Below are positions 11,076 to 23,899 of a stretch of 64,000 bases of DNA, in pieces. Source of the stretch: Opisthorchis felineus (taxonomy: Eukaryota; Platyhelminthes; Trematoda; Opisthorchiida; Opisthorchiidae); assembly GCA_004794785.1 (NCBI GenBank), contig SJOL01006475.1:565214-629213 (forward strand). Direction: 5' to 3'. The position numbers were made by a program, and so were the translations under genes. Numbering within the stretch: position 1 is the first letter of the stretch; the number at the start of each line of letters is the position of its first letter. Below the pieces are notes generated by a model. The model was not told where the DNA came from. It made no database searches and worked only from the letters and a program-made list of their open reading frames with translations.

Positions 11076-12872
11076 TTAGAACTTTGGCAGTCTGATAGAG
11101 GTAACCTGTTGTTTCTTACGATGCTTATTCGAAAACGGTCGCATACGAGAAAATTCTCTCAATCTGCACAGACATGCCTTGGTAGTCTTGTGATCGGGTT
11201 TCATAACGTCTAGTTCGGTGCTGCCATTTTGCCTCGAATATCGGATTGGTAATCTGCCGTTCGTTTGCTAATGTAGACTGTATGAGGCACAATTATCAGT
11301 GAACCTGTTCACGGGGTTGAATGAAAGTGCAAGTTTCTTCTTGTTACGTTTTTCAGTGGCCGACTTTAACCGTGGCTAATTTTTTCGATGAAAAAGTTTA
11401 GCTCCGCTTTGAAGTGATGGATAACTATCCTTTATTCCAGACAATCCCACTGGAGCTCACCTTCGAATCCCGGAAGCCATACGTTGACAGAAGAGTCAGT
11501 TCGGGTTAATGAAATTATTTCGCTGTATTGACTCAAACACCAAATGATCACGTCTCGCAAGCTCATGAAAGGGTTCGGAATTTGTGTAGTGACCTGCGAG
11601 TGTTGTTTGTCATAATATTATGGTAGGATCCATTGACGAACACCCGCGGCACACGCTTTTTGGCGACTTAGACTGATGGATTGTCTGCCATGCTAATTTT
11701 TAATTTGGGCCTGAGTTTGTCTAAGGAACACAATGAACCGAAAAATTGACCACCTGATATGTAACCCCGTAGATCCTAGCAGGGCACGCGTGAACCAATA
11801 ATGTAAATAATGCAGGCCTTGTGGACTCTATATCAGGTCTACAGGGTTCGGTTAGACTAACTATAATTTCAAGCTCTGATCAGAATGACCGCAAGATATA
11901 TTTCAAGCCATTTTATCGAAGAGTTTGATGCACGCAGCGGATTAAGGATCAGTGTGGGTTGCCTACCGTCTATGAAAGGTTGTCCTGTTTCTTCTATATT
12001 TACTGGTAGTGTTATACTAGTTCCCATTTTTCTCAATACAATAGTATTCCAATAATTTTTGAATGCATTACTGAACGAAACCCGTCGAATACTTGCGTCA
12101 CCTGATTTTGTCCAACTTTATTAAAGCTCACCATTTAGAGTATCGGATGCTTAACTCACCAGGTTCACTAATACTATGGGTGCTGCTTTCGGAATCACTC
12201 CACTCCTTTCAGTTGCCACCGACATTTACTACTGATAAATATGCATGCTTTAGTGATTAAGTGATGCCTAAATTACTAACTCCTAAAATTTCATTGAGAT
12301 TCTTGCAGTTTGATCGCTCACATCGGTGCTACCCCTTAAAAGAAATGCCTATAGCGAAGAATACCCCCTGTGCACGTTATCGCAAGTAAGTTTTACAAAA
12401 TCCAACTAAAACTCAACTCGCATGAAACCTTAATTGCTATAATTTTCTACAAAAATTGTTTTATACATAACTAAGGTTCATGCATGAGTTTCATCATATT
12501 TCATGTATTTTTTGTATTATTCAATTTCAACATCTACGGTCTTGAGGTAGTGTAACATAACTACCGCTATCTTACTTCACTTGCCGTTGCTTATGCCGTA
12601 GTAGAGTTTGACCTATTTTGGAAAACAACTCAAGCCAACGCATGTCAGTTTCTCGGCAAGAATGGACGAAATTCAAATAGAACTGTCAGACCATTTCACA
12701 GTGTCTATACCCAAGTAGCTCATGGGTGACGCAGATTTGTATTCACCTGCAGGGTAAACCTGTGGTCCTGTGGTCATCAACTTTAAAGAAGACAGGCGGA
12801 ATGGATTGTATCTGACTGGCGTCCATCTTGTTTGGTGACCTTTGCAGTTTGAAAGCCTGCTTGAATGGTGCT
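11076..12872. other. No gene or element recognised
   Basis: No open reading frame of note and no repeat structure is visible. The base composition matches that of the surrounding DNA. Confidence 0.55.
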
Positions 12873-12935
12873 CCGACCATGACCGAATGGTTAACTGTTC
12901 TCCTAGACGGGAGACTGTGGGTTCAAAACTTCCTG
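12873..12935 (+). mobile_element. Possible tRNA-derived SINE head
   Basis: TGACCGAATGG at 12880-12890 resembles a pol III A-box of the Ser/Leu-tRNA type, and GGTTCAAAACT at 12920-12930 resembles a B-box. The spacing of about 40 bases suits a tRNA. No acceptor stem closes, so it is not a functional tRNA gene. The following sequence (ACTGCTGCTTATGTTTAATA, then AGGGC) loosely resembles that after the second candidate at 35.87 kb, which suggests one family. The 3' end of the element is not visible. Confidence 0.35.
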
Positions 12936-15900
12936 GATTTTTGTACGTTAGGTACTGCTGCTTATGTTTAATAAGGGCTGCACATTGCTTCTTGGCTATT
13001 CAACATTGGTTGGCTCTACTCACAGAGTATATCTCTATTGGTGCTTTTCTGATGTCGGAGCAGGACCTCCTAGTGAGGGTATTTATGAGACCTGAATTTC
13101 CATTGTCCAGACATCCACTTTCATGAGCTGGTCGATTCCAAAGCATTTGAAGTTGACTGTGGTAAGCTGTGGTTAGGCATGATGAACCCATGGCCCGTTT
13201 GCGCGTTTGTCATGTGGGGTAAATTTGAATATTCCTATTTGTCCAAGTGGCCTTGAAAGTCTGCCCTCTTGAAGCTCCAGTCCATAACATCTTCAAATTC
13301 CGCTTGGGCACCTACAGGAATTAGTTGAAAAAAGGTGGAGTATCTGCGACGTTCACATGGGATAACCACACATGGCGCTATTCACATCAGACAAATAAAT
13401 ATCTGAACCAGAAGATGAGACTGAAGAAGGTCCAGTCTCTATGACAATTTGGATAAGATTCAGGTGGATACCAGTTCAAAAGTATCCCAACTTAATTTTA
13501 TTGCTAATTCATTCAGCCTGAGTTTTGTTTGAGCTTTGTCTAGGCTGGGCAAATCCTGTGCAACAGACACTTCTCATAAGCCAGTCATAAAAGATATTCC
13601 AATGTGCTTATAAATCTGCATTACCAGCCTATTTTGCTTTTCCTAGTAGATATATGCTTACTTTTCTGACACAAGATAGAAGAGTTTTAAGCGGAAATAT
13701 CAAATACAGAGAGAGGATAGGGGAAAGCAATACGTGGTGATAAATGAACCGCCACTACTATCAGGAAATTTTACTGAATGTTTTCCGTGAAATCACGTGG
13801 AAATAAAAGGATATTGGGCAATGTCGGCAGCATTTATTACATGAGAGTAATTTTTCCCACTTTCGACTTGGGCGCTCAAGATAAGAAGTGCAGTTCACAA
13901 TGAACCCCTTGAAAACATGTCCTTGCCTGAGAAAGTTACAGCACCAGGTGAACTTGGATTCACTTAGATTGTCTGCAGGTGAGCAAACTGCGCACGGTAC
14001 ATTGGCCTGCGCGTTAGCCTGCTGGTTTAAGTCCTTTGCATTCAGTCAGGAATCGTCATATTTATTTCGAACTTGATGCGTTGTTGTCTATTGTTTCGAC
14101 CACTGTTGACCGTCAGATCCGTTTAAAGTGTCCGCCTATTATTAGCTTAAGGATGAAACAACGTGTTTCAGAAGATCGCCGAACTAAACTGATGGAAGAT
14201 TACTTTTCAAGACCAATGAACACCAAAAAACATGGTAGAAGCACAAAAGATAACTGAGGATGATGTAGTCACTTTGGGTGGACGGGCCGCTAAAGTAACT
14301 GTAGAGTAGCGGAAGTCAGTCGGAATGTTTCGTCTTCGCCTTTTTCTCATCGTATTTTCCATTTTCGTTCCCCGAATTTCTTTACTACATTGTCCAAAAG
14401 TCAATAATTGGCTTCAAAGCCTTGAGCTTGCATCGGTAAGTGTTATAGGCTGGCTAGTCTCGGACACATGCCAACTTCACCGATAATAACTATCTGACCC
14501 AAAAGCCTGGTATTACCTTTGTGTATGCAATTCCCTCAGCTGGCCGATTCTATTCTTTGGCTGCCATTCTTTTGTCGGATTCTCTTGGATTCTCTCTTAT
14601 CGTTTGCACCGATTTTCTCTTACATCGTTTTAAAGATCGTTCTGATTCAACGGTATTACTGCTTTCCCTCATCTGTCGTCAGAAGTGAGAATCGACTTTG
14701 TACTGACTCCAGACGGACCGTCAGTCCATTCGTCACTTACTACAGATCGGGTTCAGGTAGCATGAGTGCTGTGGAGGTTGTCATGTCTTGACATGTGGTG
14801 ACAAAGGGAAAGTTTATTTGTAATATCCCTAGCAGTATTGAGATAAAGGTCCAATCTCTGTTTCCCAAGCTTTAGCTGACGGTGCACATTTTCGTATGTA
14901 GAATTGGTCATTCTATGGTAAACATTAGAGTGAACAAAAGTGATAGCCGCACCTTCGGCCATTTCCATCCCCAATGTGGTTTAGGCAAGCAGCCCTCATG
15001 CATCGAACTTTTGGCAAACGGCAGAGGATTACCCCACGTAAGCATTCAAAACCTGATGAATATATTGTACTTGACTTCTCCTGGAAGGACATAAGACATG
15101 CCAACTAATAGCCTGTCGAGCAACTCCATACGAAGATGGTCAAAACAAGAGTAAGTTTAACGAGTATCACTGAGTCCCGCAGGCTCTGATGTATGCCTTT
15201 GCTATACTGTCCAGGCTCTTGTATTGGCGGTGTTACGCGATATTGCTGGACCTGATTAGCGTGTTATTCACTCTATGACCAATTTAATGCTTGCGGGTGA
15301 ACTAACTGACTCTGTAAAGTAATGAAAGAGCGCAAAAATAGTCAACATGACATAGATATCAAGTCACACCCGTCGGCATTTGACCACTGTTTTCACCAAA
15401 GGAGCTAGTAGGTGTTCCATATATCTGAAATCGGGACTGGCGAAAAAATAGCGCTTTGAAGAAATGACCGTTAAAGAGGAGAGCAATGTAAGTGAATGCT
15501 AATTGATGACTTCAAAACTCAATGGACGAGTGCTCACTAATCTTTTGAACGGCGTAATATCCAACCACTTGTTGCTAAACAGCGACGGGTCTAACATGAA
15601 TCGCACGGTCTGATGCTGGCCATCTCTTCATGTGATAACTTCTCAGTCCAATGGAAAATCTGAAGTTTTTGCTTTCTAAGTAGATTACTTTGGGTTTGTA
15701 ACCCTTTTGTACGGGAGCTGGTGCAAATTGATCAGGTTTACCCAACACCTATTTCGTGCATTAACGATATAAGACGACGAAAAGTTTCTTGAAAATCATC
15801 GGTCCTACTAGCTAACTCATTTGAATTCATCATACTGAAATACCAACAGCATATAACTTTGGCCTAGTTATCAGCGAATTGCAGCCAAACATTAGGTGGT

Positions 15901-18044
15901 TCAATATTAAACTAAATCAATTTGGTGAGAAGCCGGTACAATTAAATTTGGATGACTGAACTGTAAACAAGGATGTTGTTTATCACAAAAGCTTACAGGC
16001 TACTGCAACTGCTGAGCATTGGAAATCCCAGGGGCTTGCTAAATTGGTTTAACCCCAGAATTTACTCTCAGAGTGGGATTAGAAAAGTTAAAGTTGTGTA
16101 AACAACTATACCAAAAGCATGAATTAATTCCAAAACCGTTGATATCAGTGTTTGCTTGGGTATACATCATATTTTTACGTTTGCACTGAAAATTTTGTGA
16201 AAACAGAGCTTACTGACAACTGAATTTGGCTGGAAGAAACGACGTCTTGGGAAAAGGTTCTAGGTTTAACGTAGGCAAACACATAACTGGTAAGTGCTCG
16301 ACAGACGTTACGATGAAAAATGTGAAAATCAGTGAATTCTGTTAATAGTATCAAACGCTTTCTGAAAACAAGCCAAAAAATGTCGTTTTATTATTTTCTG
16401 GAAAGAAGTAGGTTGGAAAGAATGTGATAGCAAATTTGGAGGTACTCATTTGCCGGTCCGAGATCCATTAGTATTTCCCCTGAACAACCACAAAATTTAT
16501 TTTTGCGTTTTGTGACCTTTTGACCATGGAACCTTTCAGATAGTTGCGTCAGCCCAATTTTAACGGTATTTCTCTTATTCTGCACAGTTGCCCTAATTTA
16601 TCCGCTACGCCACTTACTTGAATCATCGGTCAAGCTCTCCTGTGCTCTGCATGCTTGCAGTTATCATGGTTGTACTCCAAATAAACTATGGTGTTTACCG
16701 GCAAGGATTAAGTCAATCTTGGTAAATAATCTTCAACCAAGTTGCACTAAAGAATACTTAAAATATGTCATTGAATCAGATGCTAAGTTGACCATACCAT
16801 TTGGGGTTGCAACTCAGGCGCAAGTTAGAAATAACCCTAACTGACCCTTGAATGCTGAGGGTTTTTCCTCAAAGTGTGTAACACCCTAAGGTATTCATCC
16901 AGCCCCTATAGGAAGGCGATTAACGCACAAGTGTACAGAGCAGCCGATTTTAAAGTGGCACAGAGGGGATGTGTGCGGCACAATCCTGTATTGTGCACAG
17001 AGGTTTGGTCTGCGAAGATTTATAAAGCGGCTTCTGTCAACAAGGTTCCCCAAGTACGACGATGTTTCAAGTTTATGCCCATAATTCTAACTCGTAGAGT
17101 GGGAGCTTGACGTGAAGTTTATCTCATTTCTGGCATGCTTTACCGCCATATAAAACAAGATAAAGAAACCTGAACACATTTGTCTCAAACATCCCTGTTT
17201 GAACGCAGCTAACATATCGTCCAGTTGAGTTACGCAGTCATAACTCGTGTAGGCATTTTTGGCTTTCAAACACTGGTAACGCCCAAAAACCTGTGTCTCA
17301 TCTGGGCTTCCGTCTACTCAGGATAAGCTCCAATTGAAAATGGTTTCATTTAGACGGTCTTCAGACCAGAGCAGATGCGTCGAACGAACTCTAATAGAAT
17401 TCGATTAAGGAGTGGAAGATGTGGGATGAGGACTTATCCGGGTCATAGCTGGTGGCAGTTATAAGGTAACCGACATTTCGTATAGTAAGTTCGTTAGATC
17501 ACGTGATCTACCTACTTAATGTGCGTACGTGTTTCTTCCGCATCCGGTATCTGGCACAAAAAAGTTTGTTCCCATGACCTTTTACAAAATGGTTAAACAT
17601 ATGCCCACTGTAATCTTCGTTAAAAATAGCATTTATTTAATTAAGCTATGAGGATCATAGTGTGGGATGTAACAATCTATATCAGTTTGGGCTACACGAG
17701 GGTAGATTTAAATCAGGAGATCTGGACAACCGCCTCGAGTGTTTGATGTGATACTCTGCCTAATCTGTTTTATCCGAACAACAGATGTGTGCTAGCTTCA
17801 AAACTGGGAGCATGATTAACAACCCTTGCTTCATTTTTCCAAAATTTTAAAATATTCAGTTCCGAAATATTATCTTTGCTCGTTTATAAACCAATCATAT
17901 TTATTCGGAGCTCACCTGGATTTTGATAGGAACTGGATGTGGTTGTGCCAAACTACAAACAACAGAATCATCAAGACGGAAAAATGAGAAAATCTTACAC
18001 ATTAGCAAGACCTGATTGCATACTACGTATTCTAAATATTACCT
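12936..18044. other. Long stretch without a recognised gene
   Basis: Mostly featureless. One weak exon-like segment lies at 13881-13947 on the plus strand. It has a pyrimidine-rich acceptor ending CTCAAG and a donor CCAG|GTGAAC, and reads IRSAVHNEPLENMSLPEK in one frame. An alternative donor CAG|GTGAGC lies further on at 13980. No family is recognised. Other open stretches (14036-14257, 14519-14791, 16391-16585 and similar) have no splice or motif support. Confidence 0.5.
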
Positions 18045-19330
18045 AAAGACTGCTCAACTGAAATAATCTGCGGTCATTTCCAGCATTCTGGGCCTCTTCT
18101 ATTTCCTTGGCTTTCTGTATCCACCACACTTCACGGTCGGCTCGCATGCTCGCATTCACTCGACCTCTGATAATTCGTCACATCAAGTTATGTTTTGGAC
18201 CGCCTGGGATATTTCTCCGAGCTTTAATGAGTGTCACCGTTCGGTCTGATATCCACTGCTTGAGTGAGCCTGGTGGTGCCGTGCCACAGGCAAAATTTCC
18301 ACCACTATGCAGAGGTGCAATCTCGTTCCTGAATGAGCTCACATCTGATGGTGGAGTATTTGGAGGAGATTCTGGAAGACCATCCTGGTAAATTCGTCTG
18401 ACATGCGGATCTGCCAGCCTCTCATTTGCCAAGCTATTTGTCCGCACCTTACGTGGCCCTGGAAAACATAGGGAGAAGTGACTTCGGACGTGCGCGTGCT
18501 CGGAATCCACAAATGTGTTCAAAAACGACGGGCAGTAAGTTATTGATCCGCGGCATTGGTAACTGATGGCAATGTGAGTTTGTGGCCGGCATGCCTTTGG
18601 AGGACACCATGTGGCCAAACGACTTTGACTAGTTTGGAAGTTAGTGCTGCATAAAACAGTCTGAGATCAGCACACGGCTGAAGCAATCGTTCATTATTGT
18701 CCGTACGTACGGAGTCCAATCCATGTCGACCTCCTAATTGAGTCTCATACGCTAAGCCTGCCCACTTGTGCATTCAGATCTCCGGCAACCACAACGATAT
18801 CCGAGCTTTTAACTCACCGCAGCAGGACATTCCTGGAGTCATAAAACCTGTTTTTGACAGCTTTGGAGATACAGTCATTTGGGGCGTAGGCAGACACGAG
18901 AAAGCACATCTCACAACTTCCTGCTTATGAGACTCCTTCACAGACGTTGCCAGACGAACCGCACAGAGGCGACTATCAGTGGGTATCCAGTCAAGCAAGG
19001 ATACTTCCGCCCGGTGACTCAGGACGATACCAACCCCTGCACATCTCGCCGCAGTAGCCTGTGGATCACCAGAGGTGCGCAGCCGGAAGTGAGTGGAGAC
19101 TGATGGGGTGGTTAGCTCAATCGCTGTGCATAAATGCATGAATGCATGAATGTTGAACTCTTGTTGATAGGAAACAGCATTCATCAATGCCAAGCGAGCC
19201 CAGTGTTAGAGCAAGATCAGCTTGTTGTCCTGCGTGCTTCGGAGTGCGGACATTAAAATTGGCCAGATAGACTGGGTGTTGAGGCTTGCAGATTGATTTG
19301 GAGATACCTGAGGATGTCAGCGCCATGTGA
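18045..19330 (-). mobile_element. Decayed LINE: AP-endonuclease domain and linker, RT missing
   Basis: On the minus strand the blocks follow, in order, the 5' half of an endonuclease/reverse-transcriptase LINE of RTE/BovB-like type. First comes the FNVRT start of the AP endonuclease with a LTLGSLGID segment (19326-19117). Next is GVGIVLSHRAEVSLLDWIP and LCAVRLATSVKESHK (19193-18774), then the VVVAGDLNAQVGRL motif, in a third frame at about 18808-18759. Next come RHGLDSVRTDNNERLLQ (about 18740-18690), LATWCPP and IAISYQCRGSI (18620-18540). The domain-ending linker HVRSHFSLCFPGPRKVRTN to ARRNIPGGPKHNLM follows (to 18178), and finally RRLFQL near 18060. At least four frame changes separate the blocks, and the D of the QIDHI motif is lost. 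Sequence homology stops at about 18045, before the reverse transcriptase. The GC content is higher than in the flanks. The plus-strand ORFs here are shadows. Confidence 0.92.
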
Positions 19331-19600
19331 CGAGCAGATGCTGCACGAAAAACCGATGGAAGACGAACGGATTCATCAGTCCTAGAGTGCCAAGCCTACA
19401 AGGAGAGAGTTATTAATGGGGTGGGGAGAGGGGGAAGATAAAGTATGTGAAGTAGCAAGAAGGGGGGTGGCAGCAGTAGCCTGTTTTCGTTTACCCACCC
19501 TGCTGTATGCAGCTAGAAAGGTGACCCGGATGATGGCACCACGCGACGGCGGATGTGGCATGAGTTTATTGTTAGACGTGGGTATCATGTTTGTACATGG
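19331..19600 (-). mobile_element. Probable 5' leader of the LINE
   Basis: The sequence directly upstream of the endonuclease on the minus strand keeps the same higher-GC, pyrimidine-rich character (runs such as CTTCCCCCTCTCCCCACCCC) and has no coding match. By position it should be the 5' untranslated region of the element at 18.0-19.3 kb. The true 5' boundary and any target-site duplication were not found. Confidence 0.4.
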
Positions 19601-21892
19601 GCTAGGATACTGTCAGGGCGCCCTCACCTAGACAAAATGACTATTGGGATTCTCAACCAAACCCCTTGGCTCAAAAGCTTAACCGCAAGGCAGCCGTGTT
19701 TGGCGGGAAATGCAAATGCATTACCATTTCTACGGAACAAGACGCCGCATGTTCCAACCCGCAACCTGGCGGACCAGGAGACTGTGTTCGTCAGACCTAT
19801 AACCATTGACCAATGTGGTATGAGGGACTCTGTGAGTGTCGTGGGGACACCCCCAGTATAGCTCGGTGGGTCGTTGAGCTGCGCAAACCGTCACACCACG
19901 GTAAGGTCCAGTCTCTTCGTGACGGCCGTTTTAGATGAACTAGGAAGTTACCAGCAGTTGTGGTCACTACTACTTGTGAAATATGTTAACTGTTGCGAAG
20001 TATGGGATGGGACACCACTAGGGACATCCGCAGAGAGTCCAGCAATTCTGTTGGTCGGCACCAAGCCATTCGAAGTGTGTGCATTATTTCTTCAATTTTA
20101 TTACCGGATGATGTTATTAGGTCATCCCTTGAATTTACATGGATGGCGTATACAAGTTACATTGATCACGACGTTAGCATTTTGTTCCAAATAAAATCTA
20201 AAAACCCATGGATTGGGGACCTGCTTACTAGTGAGGGAGGGACATTTGTTAACTACGCGAATAAAATTAGCGGGTATGTAAGTCACTAGTGTGCTCTACT
20301 TAACCGATGTCTGGACGAAACTCAGTGACTACAGGTTCTGATCTGACTCGAAATGGCAAAACCGGCGGGTATCCGCTTTATTCAGCTGGTTGAGGCGACA
20401 GTTTGGTTAACAACTACTGCGGGAATGAAAAAGCATTTGACATCCGGTTATTTCTTGAATCCGTTTCCTTAAGGGTGCTGGTCTTAAGAGTTGAAGCACA
20501 GGAAACGAACCTACCGAGAATGACCGGATACTGTGGGTAGGACAAATCAGTAGCAGATAATTTGTAATTGATGAAGTGACAACGGTTAATCTAGTGCCTT
20601 TACTGGTGGTTTTATTTTGTTGTTAGAAGTACTGCAAAAGCCGAACAAACTCTTGCCACTGTCCGCTATTTTCTGAACCATGGGAGCCGATTTAAGCATT
20701 TTTTGATACTATAAAACCGCTGAATTGCACCACAAGGACTTAGCCAACGGAAGCGATGATTTTCCATTTATATTTACATTTATGTGATTATCACCGATAT
20801 TTCCAGTTTAAAAAAACGGAGAATTACGTTACCTTTTTCACACTTATGCACGCACTGTGCATTAGTGGTGTCCTTGACGCCGGTGAAGAGTAAAGTCTAA
20901 AACTCGGTCCGATTCGTAACTTACAAGGTTACTGTTACACATGCGAAGGAAGATCCTTGCCTCCTCTAAGCAGTTTGAATGGAAGCAACTCCAACTGTTG
21001 ATGGATGAGTCAGATGCGCTGCTCTAAAAATGAATGTTTCATCAGAGGACTGTGAAATTTTGTATGAATAAGTGAAGCAGCTACATCAAACTGCTGGAAT
21101 TCCTCGCCGAATCTGTCCCGTTCTTTTAGATCTTGTGTAGCACAAAACCATACATTCACTAGAAAAGAAATGACGATATCAAAAAAATGATTCAAGATCC
21201 ACCCGCCATGGGCTTCTGATGGTAGGTTTTAGCTACAACTGTAACCGTCAATTCCTGACTATCTGACCAGATTCCCAGGCTCAAAGTTCCTATAAAGTTA
21301 GCACAAAATAGTCTTCCCATCAGGCGTCAAAGCTATCGTAAATGCACAAAAATTTTACTTTTAGCCCATAAGATTTAGTACTACTCTCATCGAGTTAATA
21401 TTAGCTGAATAAAACTCTCTGGGATGAATATTGGCTGTGACTTTCATAGATAACATACCTAACTACTTAGCAAAGTCTTCTTACACTCGACTCTGCCCAG
21501 AATTTCACTTAAGGTATACCTACGAATTTCCAAAGATTGTAGTTTGGCGCTGAAATGCTCTGGCCATTTCATTTCTGTAGTTTATCGTAACGCAAACCTG
21601 TCAATCGACTTTTGCAATCGTTGTCGTCCTTTTATCGTGACAAGTCACTTCTTTTCAAGCTAATTGGGTACGCATTCGCGTATGTTTTGACAACGGTGAA
21701 CTGTCCGGCATTAGTTAGGTAAAAATAGCTGTTGCATTTTGTGGCTGGTCATAATTGCAGCAGTCGAAGTGGGCGGAAATTTGCATACCTGTTCCCTATC
21801 TTCTAAATCCAGGTGCCTTTTTCCCTGAGCGACGGCACCATCAGGCAGGCGGGTTTGTGTACATTCCAAATAAATCTCAGTATGCTGGTGAG
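19601..21892. other. No recognised gene
   Basis: The plus strand at about 20124-20273 is open and bounded by a plausible acceptor (ATGTTATTAG) and donor (CGG|GTATGTAAGT). It reads SSLEFTWMAYTSYID through to a GTFVNYANKISG end, but I cannot assign a family. The rest shows nothing of note. Confidence 0.4.
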
Positions 21893-21938
21893 ATGAGTCT
21901 TGTTCTCCTTGTCTTCATCGTAATCTCGCAAACTGCAG
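21893..21938 (+). CDS. Possible signal-peptide exon of a secreted protein
   Basis: An ATG (context GGTGAGATGAG) opens 15 codons reading MSLVLLVFIVISQTA. That is a typical hydrophobic signal-peptide core with a small-residue end. It is followed by a donor, GCAG|GTGGGTAA, that would leave phase 1, the usual phase for signal-peptide exons. Frame openness extends upstream, so it is not an isolated ATG. No downstream exon with matching phase was identified with confidence. A chance hydrophobic run is a real alternative. Confidence 0.28.
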
Positions 21939-22764
21939 GTGGGTAACGAGTGACTTGAAAAAGGTTGTGAAAGAGATTTCGAGGGGTTTTGGTGTCAATG
22001 GCGCGGTCGGACTCCCAGGACGGTCGGACTTCCCCTGCAGTTGGCTGAAAACACTACGAGAAATGGCAGCTAAATGGTGTAATGGCTTTCGCGTGGTCAG
22101 TATTTTTCCAGATTGTCTGACTGATCACTTGGAAGTGTAGGCACCACAAGATACTTGCTCTAGCTCAGCACCAGGTCCCTCCCTCACCTAATCTTTTTTT
22201 CACTTCAAGGCTTTAGCTATGATTAAGTCAACTTTGAGGTTGTAAGGAATTGAAACATCAGTGTTAACTCCGATGGTGCCGTCTTTGATGATGGTTATTA
22301 TTTGCATGAATCTGACAGCTGTCCTATTTGCCAATATGCTTTTCATCAAACGATACCACTTCAGACATCCAATGGCTTTGCAGTGTCCCGTTCATCGCAT
22401 GCTGATTTTTCCTTGAACCTGCTGACTAACGTTTCTAATGAACGTGTCTCCCGCCGAAAGCTCATTGATGGGATAAATAATAAGGCCTGGTTTGGTTTGA
22501 TTCCATACGGAGGATTTTTCTAAATATGCAGAAGTAAAATGCTTACTCTAACCTTCAGAACAGGTAGCTTTTGTGTCAGCTGACACAAACCGTTTATCTT
22601 ATCAGATCTTTGGAGTTCTTTGGATCCGCTGGACAGATTAACATGAAATCATTAGATATAAACCTTATGAGTAGTACATTCCTTAAATTACATGCATCGC
22701 GATATCTCGAACATCGTAGCAACTGGAACATGAAGCGGCCTGGTGCAGCACGTTCAGTTGCATG
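21939..22764. other. Mostly featureless; one open stretch on plus
   Basis: From about 22260 to 22523 the plus strand is open for roughly 87 codons after a possible acceptor (AACATCAG). It reads NSDGAVFDDGYYLHESDSC and then CPICQYAF, a lone CxxC, and ends in TAA. No matching family, donor or polyadenylation signal is seen. Confidence 0.35.
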
Positions 22765-22845
22765 GATACATCACAAACGAGAGATTTAGCTGGGTTCTAG
22801 GTGAGTCTCTCGCAAAAACCACATTGATTTGCAAATGAGTGGATT
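22765..22845 (-). repeat. Copy of the foldback-repeat family
   Basis: Reverse-complemented, this matches the left half of the 10.84-kb element: CACTCATTTGCAAATCAATG, then GAGAGACTCACCTAGAACCC, AGCTAAATCTCTCGTTTGTG. Only one arm is present, so the inverted repeat is not complete here. Confidence 0.65.
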
Positions 22846-23899
22846 GCTAGATATAAATTTGTTGTTAAAAATTAAGCATCGATGTCGATCTGTAAATTAC
22901 TCGGCTCAAGACTAACTAAAGCTCTGCAGAATAGTTTGCAACCTTTCCAGGCTCTTTTTTTCCCGTTCTTTAAAACGCCGAAGAAATTTATACGCCGCAA
23001 GTAACCTAAGGTCTTCGTATTAAGAGCAACCAGTAGTCCGCTAGGGTATCTGTGATTAGAAAACCTTTATGAAGTAACTTTTGGTCTGTTAAATTCACTG
23101 CACCTGTTCTATTTTATACTGTTAGTTGTTGTAGAAGAATTTTCTGTCCGTAATCTCTCAATTCGTCTGGGAATTGGGGAAGGTCGAGTCTGCACGACAA
23201 CCGCACTGTCACCACTTGACATGCTGATGAACGAAATTATCACTATCAATAAATAGTAATCATGAACAACCTATGCTGGTTCTCAGTTAGATTTTCTCAC
23301 CAGTATTGCACGTACTGTAAACGTTTACAGTTGACAGGCCTGTAAATAAGTACCGCAACACATCATCAAAACAGTCAGAATATACAAGTTGCTTGATTTT
23401 CACATTTCAGATTTACCCCGTCAGTCGCAGAGTTGAAGCTTTCAACATTTATGGGTGGCGGACTTAATAACAACGAGTTCATTACATTGAACGACATGTT
23501 GGTTTCAGGGTGTTGTCCGGTTTCACTTTCAGGGCAATCAGACAACTTGAATCAATAGCTTCTGTTCAAACGATTTGAGCAGCTCTGCTCTGAGCATCAC
23601 TGCTTCACAGAAAGCCAGAAGTTTCAGACTCCGATTGTATAACTGGGTAAGCTCCAGTTCGATTGTGCTGTTGACTCATTACACGGCAGGGACCGTAGCA
23701 ACTGAATTTGAACATGTTTCGAGATCCTTTGAGAAAGATGTCAATCAGTTCTGCGAACGCATATTTCACCGCAGCTGAAAATGAACCTTTAGATGATACG
23801 TGATAAAACACGATATAGAATAATCACACAAACACTGGGACTTATTTTAAAACGTAATACCTTGGGTTGCCGATATCTGGTGCAACTGAGATTGAAGTT
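22846..23899. other. No recognised gene
   Basis: Short overlapping open stretches lie on both strands around 23575-23811. There are no motifs, splice pairs or repeats that I can support. Confidence 0.5.

Noticed and set aside
18107..18391. Plus-strand ORF
   Set aside because: Antisense shadow of the LINE endonuclease/linker on the minus strand.
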